Positions 23,951 to 34,716 of a DNA stretch of 64,000 nucleotides are shown here, piece by piece (position 1 is the first letter of the stretch; each line of letters opens with the position of its first letter). The DNA is from Hofstenia miamia (lineage: Eukaryota; Xenacoelomorpha; Acoela): NCBI GenBank assembly GCA_004352715.1, contig SCFE01000025.1, positions 1,892,710 through 1,956,709 on the forward strand, written 5' to 3'. The translations under genes and the position numbers were made by a program. The notes beneath the pieces were generated by a model, which saw only the letters and a list, made by a program, of their open reading frames with translations, had not been told where the DNA came from and searched no databases.

Positions 23951-24544
23951 ATTCTGTATCTGAAAAAACAGAAGCAAAATACTTATTAAATAAATTTGAT
24001 TTATCGAAATCATTGCATCCAGTTCAACTTTCATAATTCATCGAACGAGGTAACTGTAATTTAGTGAAGAGGCTGAGCAAATTAAAGCATGAGTTGGTGT
24101 CGGACAAATAAAGCAAAATTCTCCACAAAGCAGATCTTATCCATTTCGATTGAATTGAAGCGATCGTCAATCGAACGAAGCAGGGAGGAATATGAGGCCT
24201 CCGAGTCAACAACCCAGTATACATTCTGGGCCGACAAAGCCCAGATGAACTGAGTGTAATGAAAAGTAACTAGGAAGCTTTTTCCGAAGCTGGCGTTTTT
24301 TGCAGCACTGCAGAGGAGATAATATCAAAGAGGCAGCGGTACCAGTAGTCAACATAGTCATCATTATACAGATTGTAAGGACGAAATGAAAAAGTTGACA
24401 TGACAAGCAATAACGACCGAATTTCGGATGAGGCTTGTGAGAAACTAATAAGAATTACAGTCGTCACCAAATGAAGAATCACTCAATCCAAGAAGTTGGT
24501 CAACATTTGTAAAATTCAACAACAACTTGGCGCTGACCATAATA

Positions 24545-25190
24545 TTGGCGTGATGATCCGAGAAACTAAATTTAGGAGCTACAACGTCAGTGACCTTGAG
24601 ATCATCATGACATGTAAAAAAAATCTAAGGTATTGCCACTTACATGAGTAGCACAATCGATAATCTGCTTAAAGCCCATCTGCATAAAGTAATCAAGAAT
24701 TTCAAAGAGTAACAATCAATCCAGGAAATGTGAGGGAGATTAAAATCACCAATTACAACAATATTTTTGTTACAGAAAGATAGCGATCTGCATAGCCAAT
24801 GTACCTCACGATATTGATAAGTGATAGTCTAAAACGACTAGATGCTGGGGAGTTATAAATACAAACCATAAGAAAAGGAATACCAGAAACTTCAAAAATT
24901 GCACTACACGCAAAATCAACATTCTGGAGAAAAGGAACACTATTAGCAATAATTGTTATGTGAACTAAAATAACGCAGCCACCATGATCATTAGAAGTAG
25001 GTCTATCACAGCGCGCGACTACCCAAAATTCAGAGGAAGAAAATAAGTTAGAGGTAAAGGTTTCATCAAACCAAGTTTCTGTGGCGCACACTATTTTAGC
25101 ATCTGACTTTAGAAGAAAGCAAAGATATGCGACGATTGAGACTGAGGAGGATTTGGAAATTGGCATAAAGTAACGGTAAATAAAATTCAA
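24545..25190 (-). pseudogene. LINE AP-type endonuclease domain, broken
   Basis: Three catalytic blocks of the exonuclease-endonuclease-phosphatase fold are visible in order on the minus strand: ATETWFDE near 25085-25062 (metal-binding Glu), VVIGDFNLP near 24752-24732 (Asp and Asn) and FSDHHAN near 24563-24543 (the terminal Asp-His pair). Between the first two lie RCDRPTSNDHGGCV and VCIYNSPASS, typical of LINE endonucleases, which nick the target to prime reverse transcription. Frame changes fall between the blocks. Confidence 0.75.
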
Positions 25191-25318
25191 CTGGTTTTGG
25201 AAGTCAAACCATAGATACAGGGTTATCGTTATTGTACAAGATCAAATTACGAATTTTCAGTTGAGAGCGCGCAATCCCATTTTGAACGAGTTCAATTCGT
25301 TTTCTCAACAAGGCTTTC

Positions 25319-25960
25319 TCAGTAAGAACAGTCAGACGGCGAAAGTTGTGGTTTTAAGAATATATGATACGAACTAAAATTTTTAAGAAAATATGCTTTC
25401 GAGGAAATACAACGCTGGGACCAGTATGATGCAACATCAACAAGAATTGGTCTTACCTTGTCAGTAAAGAATTTGCCCAAATGAACAATGTCATGAATAT
25501 TTGACGAGTCAGCAGAGATAAATCCAAAACATGCTTCTGATCGTGCATCAAGCGATCCAGCAATTTGGATGAATTGCATTACGGAACTCCAAATAAAATA
25601 ACACTGTGACGATAATCTTGATAATCATGATAATCTTTGCCTTTGGAAGATAAAGATAGTGCTTTCTTAATATCTTTAAGGAGAGATTAATTATTAAGCT
25701 TTAGATTGACAAGTTCATAAGCAGCAGCTGCAGAAGCTTCTTTTATTTTAGAAGCAGTTTTATCCAGATATGAAAATTGGTGATAATGAACAGTATGTTG
25801 CTGGTCAATACACTCAGAGCAAAACTTGAGAAAGTGTATGTAGTCAGTGCTTCAATACAGCCCGTGGAAAACCCAGTACAACGCTTGGATAAATGTAAAA
25901 ATATTAAACAATGATAACATTGAAATGGCTTAGTATCAAGATTTATTACATATAAAAGAT
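25319..25960 (-). pseudogene. LINE ORF1: PHD-like finger plus ORF1 core, frameshifted
   Basis: The first frame shows KPFQCYHCLIFLHLSKRCTG, and a one-base shift leads to TDYIHFLKFCSECID. Together they give the C-x2-C ... H-x4-C ... C-x2-C pattern of a PHD-type finger, seen at the start of ORF1 in several CR1-like elements. Further on, KIKEASAAAAYELVNLKLNN precedes a stop, then RHSVILFGVP. After another stop come IVHLGKF, KVRPILVDVAS and IFLKPQLSPSD, which match the common ORF1 pattern of (R/L)GK, RP-x-x-V and (D/Q)LSP. ORF1 proteins bind RNA and assist reverse transcription. The finger assignment is by cysteine spacing only. Confidence 0.6.
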
Positions 25961-26000
25961 TGACTAGTTGTTTGATTTAACATAACGAGAGAAATAGCAC

Positions 26001-26404
26001 TTGCGAAAACTGCAATAACAGTAGAACTAATATATTAAACTTGTCAAAGAGACGAGCTTGAGAACTGAATAAGACATACAACGATCCTAAGGCGAACCTT
26101 GGTTAAACATAATTAATATATTTTCTGATTTTCAATTTTCAAGCAAAACTACATCTTATTGTTTTATTCAATATACACATTTTTTGTTACTGACAGTCTT
26201 ATCTTAAATATTTATTAATTGAAAGGAAGAGCTATGAAAAAACGAACCTGAGAGAGCGCAAAAATTTTGAAAAAAAAATTCAAAATAACTGCCAAGAATT
26301 TATCAGTCCATATCTTTGAGTTTTTCTAACTCATTTCACATAATCACTTCGAGCTTAACCAGACTTTCCTAATCTAATTCTTTTATTAGGAAAAAATCAG
26401 AACC

Positions 26405-26443
<39 letters not shown>

Positions 26444-27855
26444 CTAAATAAGAAATCTATGGATATTTTATCAAAAGTTACTAGAATGATATTATGACTA
26501 TGACAAAATTTCGAAATAATTTTGTTGAGAAAATTCTATGATGTTCGTAAGTACAAAACTGTACATGGACGGATGTGGAGAAATTCTGTTCAATAACCTT
26601 TGGCAAATTTTGGGAAAGGACAAATATAGTTATCTTTATTAGAGGTAAATTATTTTAGTATTAAGCCATGCTATGCACACTCAAAAGTTTCAACCTAAGC
26701 TATTTGAGAAGTTATATTTGGATCTGAAAAACCTTTTAATAGTTCATGTAACAGTGATATAGAGTATTAGGGAAATTTGATGTGGATGCAAAAACATTAG
26801 AAGCGCAAATAATAAACGATTTACTGAACTATTCATTTGTAAATTGACACTAATTTTGTCATTATTTACGATATAATGATAATGTTTGTATTCTATTTAC
26901 ACCTATGGTTGTAATCTGCCTATTATCATGTAAGCATACAAACAGGCCAGATATATTATTTCACCAGTAAATTTTGTACTTATTGCAATATCTCTTTTTC
27001 TTTTCGCGTTAACACTATAGTAGGTTTGAAAATGGAAGGTCTTATCATAGCATGAAAATAAGATAATTCCTATAATAGAAAGAAACAATTAAATAGACTA
27101 CAACAAAATTATGGATGGCTTTATATTTACAATTTAAATATTGGAATATTTCCTATTTGAAGCAAGAAGATTCTTGCAGACTTCTTGTTAGTGCTTCAAT
27201 ATATAAAATATAAAGTAGAATTAGGGCACAAAGTAAAAATACAAACAATTGTTAGAGATGTAACCTAGACAGGTACCAGAAATTTTAAATTTGTTCACCT
27301 TCATGTGATAAGTGAACAGATTCAAAAATGGTTAAGTAGAACAAGATACACAAACTTACTAAAATATATTATCTTATAAGTTTGAGGCAGACAAATTTGT
27401 CCAGAAAATGTTTAATTTTGAACCAATATCATCATAATAATATTTTGAAGTTATAGTATGCAAAAGAATGCAGCACTGATATTATATACTGCATAAATCT
27501 GTCCTTCATTTTGTTTGGAAATTTATTGCCTGCAATGCCAGTTGCAACACTTAGATAAATGTGGACTCCACAGATGAATTAAAATCCAAGGACACAAGAT
27601 AAAGCCATGGTGCTCAAAAGGGCTGATTATTGAAATCGGGTCCACATTAGAGATTTATTTTATATTAATCATATTAATAAGTCAAAGCAATATATTTGCT
27701 AAAAAGTTACAATTAATCTGCAAACTAAATATGAAATATATAATAATAATAAATTTGTGTGTGTGTGTGTCTATGTATGTGATGAGGTCAGTATAAAAAA
27801 TCAGTAAATGTGTTTAGCATGTTTGTGTCTCCGATTGTATTTTGTCGTTGTAAAA
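26001..27855. other. AT-rich stretch with no supported gene
   Basis: Contains a (TA)n run at 26408-26440 and a short GT run near 27754-27770. No coding motif is seen. The first 100 bases may still be 5' untranslated sequence of the LINE. Confidence 0.5.
26408..26440. repeat. (TA)n microsatellite
   Basis: About 16 TA units. Confidence 0.9.
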
Positions 27856-27875
27856 GTAATAGTAATAATAATAAT

Positions 27876-27909
<34 letters not shown>

Positions 27910-27928
27910 GTAATAATAATAATAATAA
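27856..27928. repeat. Imperfect (TAA)n microsatellite
   Basis: About 24 TAA units with TAG and TTAA interruptions. The leucine-rich frame on the minus strand (27788-28024) is only this repeat translated. Confidence 0.9.
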
Positions 27929-28201
27929 ACATAATAGCACGTTCATAGTATTGTTTCTAAATGAACTAGATTGAATTTGGCTTGCAATGAATGCCTTTGT
28001 TTCTGTATTGTGTTCTATAAACATTTAATTTACCAACAGAAAATTAAAACATTTACACATCTTTTTTATAAAACAATTTGATATGAAGTATGGACCAAAA
28101 TATTAATAAACTAGGAGCAATTCTGATGCTTTTAAATTAATTTATTTATTATTACGCTTAATGATAGTTAAATAAAACAAATAATAATGATAATAAAAGT
28201 A

Positions 28202-28302
28202 ATTGTTAGGAACAGCTAGAATCCTGAGGAAAGCTCTCAGACGCCCTGGGAACTGGTGAGTTCCCGAGCTGAGAGGGATACCAGCATGAAGCTGTGAGAA
28301 CT
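28202..28302 (+). mobile_element. Very short 3' end of the endonuclease-type LINE
   Basis: The 101 bases from TTGTTAGGAACAGCTAGAAT to CCAGCATGAAGCTGTGAG are nearly identical to the 3' ends at 12660 and 32325. Both sides are TAA/AAT-rich, and the start is a severe 5' truncation. Confidence 0.8.
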
Positions 28303-28349
28303 AATGAAATAAAAATAATAACAATAATAATATTTGAAATATTTTTGTT

Positions 28350-28915
28350 ATAGCAAGACTGAACTAAGGGAACTATACGGAGAAATGAAAATAGTAGCAA
28401 CCGAAAAATATTTAGGTTCAATTGAAATGTAGATAGAATGTAGATGGCAATGCAATCATGAAGAAACGGATTGCTAAGTGCAGAGGAAGCTGTACAACCT
28501 GCATAGGCGGAAGCCCTAGGACTAAAAGAATGTGTAGCAAAGATCAATACTAAAGGACACAATGGTGTTAAGAACATTGAGTGAGGAAATAGAGGCATCT
28601 CAGAGAAGGATAGAAGCAAAGACAGCAAACCGGTGTTGGCAGGAGGTGATACACGGAGAATACTGGACTAATACAGAAAACTGCAGTAAAGAGGTGAGCA
28701 ACAAATAGTTAAGGAAGGCAGGACTAAGGTGGGAAACAGAAACATTGATAATGGCAGGACAGGAGACAGTAATAAGGCCAAGCTTGGTGAAAAAGCCCAT
28801 AGAGAGAAGAGCTAAGGTAAGTGACCTATGCAAACTATGTATGAAAGAGTTAGAGGCAGCGGATCATCTGATAGCATTGTGTAATAAGTTGACACAGACT
28901 GAGTTTAGGTACGAA
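28350..28915 (+). pseudogene. Endonuclease-type LINE, internal fragment with zinc knuckle
   Basis: The plus strand reads TELRELYGEMKIVATEKYLG, a decayed GGKGLLSAEEAVQPA-like block, LGLKECVAKINTKGHNG, GLRWETETLIMAGQE and VIRPSLVKKPIERRAKVSDL. It then reads CKLCMKELEAADHLIALCNK, a C-x2-C-x8-H-x4-C knuckle typical of REL-endonuclease LINEs, and finally TQTEFRY. Many stops and frame changes are present. This segment covers the part that is deleted in the 12.65-14.14 kb copy. It is more diverged than the 3' fragment just upstream, so the two are separate insertions. Confidence 0.7.
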
Positions 28916-28929
28916 TAGCACACCGTAAC

Positions 28930-30800
28930 TTGAGCTGGCATTTGGGATAGAATGGTTTTCACAGTAGAAACTACAATGTTTATAAGATCAGTTACTTTAA
29001 AAATGCGCAAGGAATTAGAATAAATTTTCCTGGTTGCTACAGAAAAACTAAAAGTCATTAAAATAACTGAAACGATTAGTAAATCACAGTACAAACCATT
29101 GATACTTTTAAGGATATTCATCTCAAAGTCTCATTGAATCTTTGTATCCATTGAATTTGTTTAAGATACAAGTATGTATTTGCTGAGAGAATGTATTCAA
29201 TTTTTTGTTAAGCATTTTACTACTTTTCTATGCCCAGTGCTATAGCCTGTTTTGAAAAGAGAGATTGAAGAGAGGTTTTAAATCACTTCTATAAGCTTAA
29301 CCCTAATTTACCTGGGCTTTTTTGTAGCAGTTATTTCTGATGGAGTCCCGATTTGGCATCATAAGATCTCGGAAACTGCAATGGTGTGAAGATACTTTGA
29401 CGTGTGAGGTATATCTTGGCAAAACCATTTTGCGATACGATAATTAATATGCAAATTATGCTCGTATTTATTTGGGTATGTACTCATTATTGACACAAAA
29501 TGTTAGAAATATTGCTAAGGAAGAATCAAGAAAAAGACCTATAATGCAAATAAAACAATTAACGTAAAAACATTTAATTTTAATTTGGCATTGGCTTCAG
29601 TTCATAGCCTTTACATACAAAATTGCTATTTTTGAAACTCTCATGAAAAGCAGTTTTTCATGGAATTTTTTTAAATCGCTATTACTTTGTAACACTTGAT
29701 CCCATGTGCATAATTTTTCATTACAGGTTGCAAAACAAGTCAGAAAAAGTCATGAAGGATAGTTGTTCAAAAAACGGGCTCTGAGGTGTATCTAAAAGAA
29801 TGAACGAGGGGACAAATCGCTCCCCAGTTAAGATAAGGTTAGCTCAAAATTACATCAAATGCCCAATTATTTGACTTGAGAATGTTTATCTGTATTTATT
29901 ATTTACGAAATGGTTTTTCATAAGTCTCATGTCATAATTATCTAAATTGCAGTAAAATTTTCCAAACTGGAAGTATATTAATCAATTATTTAACTATGGA
30001 CTAATAATTCTGGTAACAATAAACTCTATTATTTATTGCAATGTCAAAAATAAATATTTCACATATAACTGACATTTTTAGATAAATATATTGCAACAGT
30101 CTGTGATAATAATACCTAATGTCTATTAGTTACCATTCATTTCCAGTGAAAGCACCTAAAAAGAATGTCATCATATGGGGAGCCTATTTACTACATTGAA
30201 CTGGCCGAATTTCCTTTAATGTAACTTCTGCTACTTGTGGGAAAGAATTCATTGGTGTTCACCTACTGCGAGTATTCGAAACCTTCATTATTTTTGGCTT
30301 GCCTCTAACATTTCTCGGAAACCTTAGAGTTGCAACTTGCAAGCATCCTTTCAAAATCAGTAAGTTATTTTTAAATTAAAATTTGTAATCCAGGGCATGA
30401 CTAAATATTTCTAATATACAACAATTCTAATAAATTAGATTAATTGCACTTTGAAATGAACGCCTGAAAATAACTATAGTCAAATTAAATGTAATCCTCA
30501 CTACTTGTAGATATCCTATTTAAGTCTTTGGTTTTCCACCAATAAAGTTACTAATTCAACTTGAGCACTTTGGCACCAACAGCCAATATTAATCCAGTCG
30601 TACCTGTTTGCATCAAGGATGATGCTAAAGTTTTAGTCACTTCTTTAAAATAACATATTTTACACTTTTTTAGTATATTATTTGAAATTTAAACAAATTA
30701 TGTATTTTGAAAAAATTCTAAAATTTATTACATTATTCTTAAGATTAACAGCCTTTTAAGTGAAAATAGAAGACATCGTACATAAAACTTAGAACAACAA
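28930..30800. other. AT-rich stretch with no supported gene
   Basis: Short frames only. A less AT-rich patch at 30150-30360 shows no motif that I recognise. Confidence 0.5.
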
Positions 30801-30804
30801 CTTT

Positions 30805-31260
30805 TCAATATTTTGTGATTTTTATCAATTTCACTTTACTAAATCTCTCCTTAGATTTTAGGGATAGGTGAAGTCTATGCATTGTCATTGTAAAAAATAC
30901 AAAAAAGAACAAATTATATGAGACTATTCCTGGACTATATCTGCAAATCAGCTTTCGGTCAAGATTAGTATCAAGAATATGTAGAAAAATACATAATGCC
31001 TGGTGCCCCATCATGTTGAAACGAAATATTTCTCTGAACCATGAAATGAATTAATTTGCTTCCAAGAATATTAAAGTCATTGTTTGATTGATGATGATGT
31101 AATAGACCATTTAAAGATAATTTAATGCAGCTTAACACGAAGGTAAGCTTAGTGATCGTTTTGCAAATTCCACATCTTGGAGTTATTTCGAGCATGTGTT
31201 ATTTCAAGGCTTTTTCAATGAAATCTTCATTAACTAAGAGAGCCTTTTGGATTTGTTCGG
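30805..31260 (-). pseudogene. Mariner/Tc1-like transposase relic
   Basis: The minus strand contains ISFQHDGAPGIMYFSTYS, resembling the second-aspartate block FQQDGAP-x-H of Tc1/mariner transposases. After one frame change comes ILDTNLDRKLICRYSPGIV, resembling the following YLD-x-x-F-x-x-RWIGR-x-SP block. Upstream residues (FGNRSTSEQIQKALLVNEDF) could be part of the N-terminal region but match nothing firmly. No terminal repeats were identified. The (TA)n run at 31283 lies just upstream of this coding stretch. Confidence 0.45.
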
Positions 31261-31282
31261 ATGTTGAACGATTTCCAAAAAC

Positions 31283-31283
31283 A

Positions 31284-31314
<31 letters not shown>
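31283..31314. repeat. (TA)n microsatellite
   Basis: About 14 TA units. Confidence 0.9.
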
Positions 31315-31828
31315 CTTGGCGTCGCGTATTTAGGGGCACATTGGGGCCCGGCTCTCTCAGAAGACATTTTTATAAACTATATCTAAAACTCTAAATATAT
31401 GAAGAGATAATACGATATTTTGAAGTGATTTAGCTTAAATATTACGTTTAATATAAAGTTGCAAATTAATTTAAAGACTGCTATTGACGTCTCAAACTCA
31501 ATATCTATCCAGAAACGCTGGATCTTGATTTAATAAATTCTATCTAGATTTGCCACGCCAATTAACAAAGAGAAAGGGCCAGTCGATGCTGGGCCCGTTA
31601 ATAATATGAATTTTGTTAAACATTTCTTCGTACTAACGCGACGCGTGATGGAAACAATATCCGTGAAAATAATTGTCTTTGTGGGCCCTTTGCGAAATAT
31701 TATTGGCTATAATGAAGAATTCTATATTCAAGTTCTTATGTAAACTACGCCCGTTCTGTAATATCATGTTGTGATTTAGAATGCGTTTATATAAACTCTT
31801 GGCCTCCATAACATGATATGTTAGTGAA
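31315..31828. other. Mixed stretch with several GGGCCC words, no gene
   Basis: GGGGCCCGG (31344), CTGGGCCCG (31590) and GTGGGCCC (31681) stand out in AT-rich DNA and may mark a decayed short transposon. No terminal repeat or target duplication was found. Confidence 0.35.
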
Positions 31829-31922
31829 AAAAGAGTCAGAGCAAATTTATTGCGCCATATGTGTATACAAGATCTACAAACTAACACATGACAAAAGAAA
31901 AATAAAATAAAACAAATAAATN

Positions 31923-32325
31923 CAGACGAGCAAAGTGATAGAAGCACGGAGGCCAGACATAGTAGTGGTAGACAAAGAGAAAAGATTAGGAACAGTGATA
32001 GACATAGCAGTACCAAAGGACAGGAATGTAGAAAGCAAGGAGAAAGAGAAGATAGACAAGTACAGAGAGTTGGCAGAGGAAATAGAAAGGCTGTGGAAGT
32101 TAAAGAAAGTTGAAGTAGTCCCGGTAGTTGTAGGAGCACTAGGAGCAGTGATTAAGAAGCATAAGAGATACTTGGAGGAGTTGGGAGTACCAAAGTGAGG
32201 AGGAGCAGTAGCACAGAAGGCAGCATTGTTAGGAACAGCTAGAGTCCTGAGGAAAGCTCTCAGACTCCCTGGGAACAGATGAGTTCCCCGAGCTGAGAGG
32301 GATACCAGCATGAAGCTGTGAGATG
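31923..32325 (+). mobile_element. 5'-truncated 3' end of the endonuclease-type LINE
   Basis: The copy runs from an N at 31922 through the endonuclease domain to the family 3' word CCAGCATGAAGCTGTGAG, and is closely similar to the 12.65 kb copy on the opposite strand. It is flanked by the direct repeats listed above. Confidence 0.8.
31935..32198 (+). CDS. LINE restriction-like endonuclease domain, open fragment
   Basis: This is an uninterrupted 87-codon frame, though its start is only the first usable codon after the truncation. It reads ARRPDIVVVDKEKRLGTVID, IAVPKDRNVESKEKEKIDKY and WKLKKVEVVPVVVGALGAV. The RPD ... (I/V)D-I pattern with following charged residues fits the PD-(D/E)xK-like nuclease at the C terminus of R2/R4/NeSL-type LINEs. 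The frame stops at TGA (32196) where the related copy has TGG in PKWGG, so a tryptophan codon became a stop. The related protein would run about 30 residues further, to LPGNW. It is a fragment of a dead element, but the domain itself is well preserved. Confidence 0.75.
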   Translation: MIEARRPDIVVVDKEKRLGTVIDIAVPKDRNVESKEKEKIDKYRELAEEIERLWKLKKVEVVPVVVGALGAVIKKHKRYLEELGVPK

Positions 32326-32405
32326 CAAGAATAAGAGTCAGAGCAAATTTATTGCGCATTATATGTATACAATATCTACAAACTAACACATGACAAAAGA
32401 AAATA

Positions 32406-33430
32406 AACAAGAACGAATTACTACAAATTAATATGTACATTCTCAAAACCTTTAATAGTGATTGAGGTCGAGTTGTCGTATGAGAATTTAGGAATACGTT
32501 TATTTGAACATACAACAGTTTTTCAAAGAGTTTGCTTAAAGGATGTGTAATACAAATGGGTCATTAGTTTTTTGCATTTAGGTTGTCACCTTTTTTATAT
32601 ATAGGAGTTATATCCGATTTTTTTAGTAAGTCTGGAAATTCACAATCAATAATACATTGATTAAATGCGACTAATAATTGTTCTCCAAAATAGGAAAAAA
32701 ACGTTTAATAATAAGAAATGGGAGATTATAAGAAGCGGTTGATTTGTTGGTATCAAGTTTTTTAACAATGTTTTCTAATTCATTGATTGTAGCAAGTCTA
32801 AAGGAAAATTGTTTTGATTGTTTGAGATTATCAGAATTTTGTTTTTTCTTATAAGATGGGAAATTGAAATTTCCAAGTTCTTTGAATGTTGAATTTAAAT
32901 GATTTAGTATTTGAGTTTTGTCTGTAACGGTAGTATTATTGATGTTTAATTCATTTATTTCGGATGAAAGACCTTTAGATTTTCCAATAAATTTATGGAT
33001 GTATCGCCATTTTTCTCGAGTAGANAGAATTTTGTTTTTTCTTATAAGATGGGAAATTGAAATTTCCAAGTTCTTTGAATGTTGAATTTAAATGATTTAG
33101 TATTTGAGTTTTGTCTGTAACGGTAGTATTATTGATGTTTAATTCATTTATTTCGGATGAAAGACCTTTAGATTTTCCAATAAATTTATGGATGTATCGC
33201 CATTTTTCTCGAGTAGAGTTTAATTGATTAAAGAATTTTTGCCGAGCTTTAGTTAAATTTTTAGTTCTTAATTGCTTAATTACTTCCTTTGATTTTTCGT
33301 AATTGGTCCAATTAGTCTTTGTCGGCTCGGATTTTGCAAGATCAAATAATTCTCGTTTAAAATGTAAAATATATTTATAATTTTCATCTAAAAAATTATT
33401 ATGTGTAAAGTCTCTTCTTAGCTTGCATGC
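32406..33430 (-). pseudogene. LINE fragment: linker and start of reverse transcriptase
   Basis: From the high-coordinate side the minus strand gives KLRRDFTHNNFLDENYKYIL, KSEPTKTNWTNYEKSKEVIK, STREKWRYIHKFIGKSKGLS and FRLATINELENIVKKLDTNK. After a frame change come FGEQLLVAFNQCIIDCEFPD, KKSDITPIYKKGDNLNAKN and RPICITHPLSKLFEKLLYVQ, the finger region of a reverse transcriptase, and finally SYDNSTSITIKGFENVHINL. The palm is missing. A 192-bp duplication around the N at 33025 inflates the linker. The family differs from the LINE at 22.5-26.0 kb. Confidence 0.75.
32833..33217. repeat. 192-bp direct duplication split by a single N (likely assembly error)
   Basis: 32833-33024 is repeated at 33026-33217 with no difference that I can see. 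The only intervening base is N. This matches the pattern at 13667. Confidence 0.9.
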
Positions 33431-33434
33431 AGAT

Positions 33435-33801
33435 CAGACTTGTCAACGAACCGACATTTTTAAGCTCGGCTCGGCTCGTTTTACTTTTGAGTATTTTTGG
33501 CTCGGATTGGCTCGCCACATAGAACCGTTCAATGAGACTTGCTTCAGGTTGATATTTTTTCAAAAAATACTGCATTTTCAGAAATTTTTAAATAGCTCTT
33601 CCTAATTATTTAATAAACATTTTAAAATATGGTTGTAAAAAAAGATATATTGTATAAAAATGTAAGAAAAATCTGCATAAGCAAATTAAAAAGCAGAACT
33701 ATAAATTGGCTCGGCTTAATAAAGGCTCGTTGTATGTCAAATGCTCTGCTCAAGCTCGGCTCGGCTCGGCTCGTTAGAAGCTCGGCTCGTTGACAAGTCT
33801 G
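33435..33801. mobile_element. hAT-like miniature element with CTCGG arrays (367 bp)
   Basis: The left end is CAGACTTGTCAACGAACCGA and the reverse complement of the right end is CAGACTTGTCAACGAGCCGA, one mismatch in 20. Perfect 8-bp direct repeats ATGCAGAT flank it (33427-33434 and 33802-33809). A CAG-type terminus with an 8-bp duplication is typical of the hAT superfamily. Just inside both ends are runs of CTCGG units (GCTCGGCTCGGCTCG type), in direct orientation at both ends, a plausible subterminal binding array. There is no transposase frame. The perfect target duplication suggests a fairly recent insertion. Confidence 0.85.
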
Positions 33802-33809
33802 ATGCAGAT

Positions 33810-34716
33810 GCAGGGGTATATATTGTATTGCAATATTTTGTCAAAACACATTATTTAATATTTTTGGGCTGCAAAATAAAGTGTTTAAATGTGTTTTTAT
33901 GTATTGCAAATTTGAAAGAAATTTTTTTCTGAATGAACTTTTATTTCTAGTTATGGATAACGCCTTCATTGAAAACTTTTATTATGCTATAATTGTTTGT
34001 TTGGAGGACTATTTGTCTATTCAGAGTTATTGGGAGTAAGGTCTTCTGGTAAGCCGAAAAATTATGTCTGCAATCCAATCTTGATATGACAAAATTGCGA
34101 AAATTGTTAAATTATTAATACATTTTCCCAAAAAATAAAAACTTTTTGTCGAAGTATTGGCAAGTATTATTTTAGTAATCATTCATTGGTGCAACCCTGT
34201 TTGCATGAATTCTTGAATACATAAGACAATACATGTAGAACTGACCTTTACAAATTCCTCGACTCTAATTTTGCTTGCTGTATCTATGAACATTTTCAGA
34301 ATTATGCCTAAATTTTCATTGATTTGTAAAAATAGATGATGAATTTGGTAAACATAATACATTAATATTTTAGACACTTTTTGAAAAGTGGGATGGAGTT
34401 TCATCTTGAAAAATTTTTGGCAATAAAGGCACATACATTGTTGCTAGTAAATACTTAAAAATCGAATTATGTATATTGCTATTAATGATGATAGTTTGTA
34501 GTGATTTATCATACACTTGAGCCAAGTCACTTTACACTTTTACCAAAGAATACCTCCATAGCTTTTGGATATCAATGATTCAAATGTAATATTGTACAAA
34601 ATGAAAGCTACATGTTGTACACTACCAAGGCTATACAGTATCGTCTTGTTCATAAACATAGATATCTTGATTTCAATTGGCAAAATATGCATAGCTGTAC
34701 ATATAATAATGTTGAA
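33810..34716. other. AT-rich stretch with no supported gene
   Basis: The first bases might continue the LINE interrupted by the miniature element, but no LINE motif is recognisable. Confidence 0.45.

Larger units (their letters stand above)
22526..26000 (-). mobile_element. Near-full-length but broken two-ORF LINE (about 3.5 kb)
   Basis: Reading the minus strand from 26000 downwards gives, in order: a PHD-like zinc finger and ORF1 core (25960-25319), an apurinic-type endonuclease (25190-24545), a linker (24540-23960), reverse transcriptase (23950-22700), and a TAC-repeat tail (22567-22526). This order fits CR1/L2/Jockey-type non-LTR retrotransposons. Every domain carries stops or frame changes, so the copy is dead, but all catalytic blocks can still be located. 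The 5' boundary is uncertain. No target duplication was identified. Confidence 0.8.
31829..32405. repeat. About 75-bp direct repeats bracketing a LINE fragment
   Basis: AAGAGTCAGAGCAAATTTAT to ACACATGACAAAAGAAAA occurs at about 31834-31906 and again at about 32333-32405, with a handful of differences. The endonuclease-type LINE fragment lies exactly between. Either a very long target duplication or a haplotype join across the N at 31922 would explain it. Confidence 0.7.

Noticed and set aside
27788-28024. Leucine-run protein on the minus strand
   Set aside because: Translation of the TAA microsatellite only.
31633-32515. Two long minus-strand frames (168 and 213 codons)
   Set aside because: Antisense of the plus-strand LINE endonuclease fragment and joined across the N at 31922.
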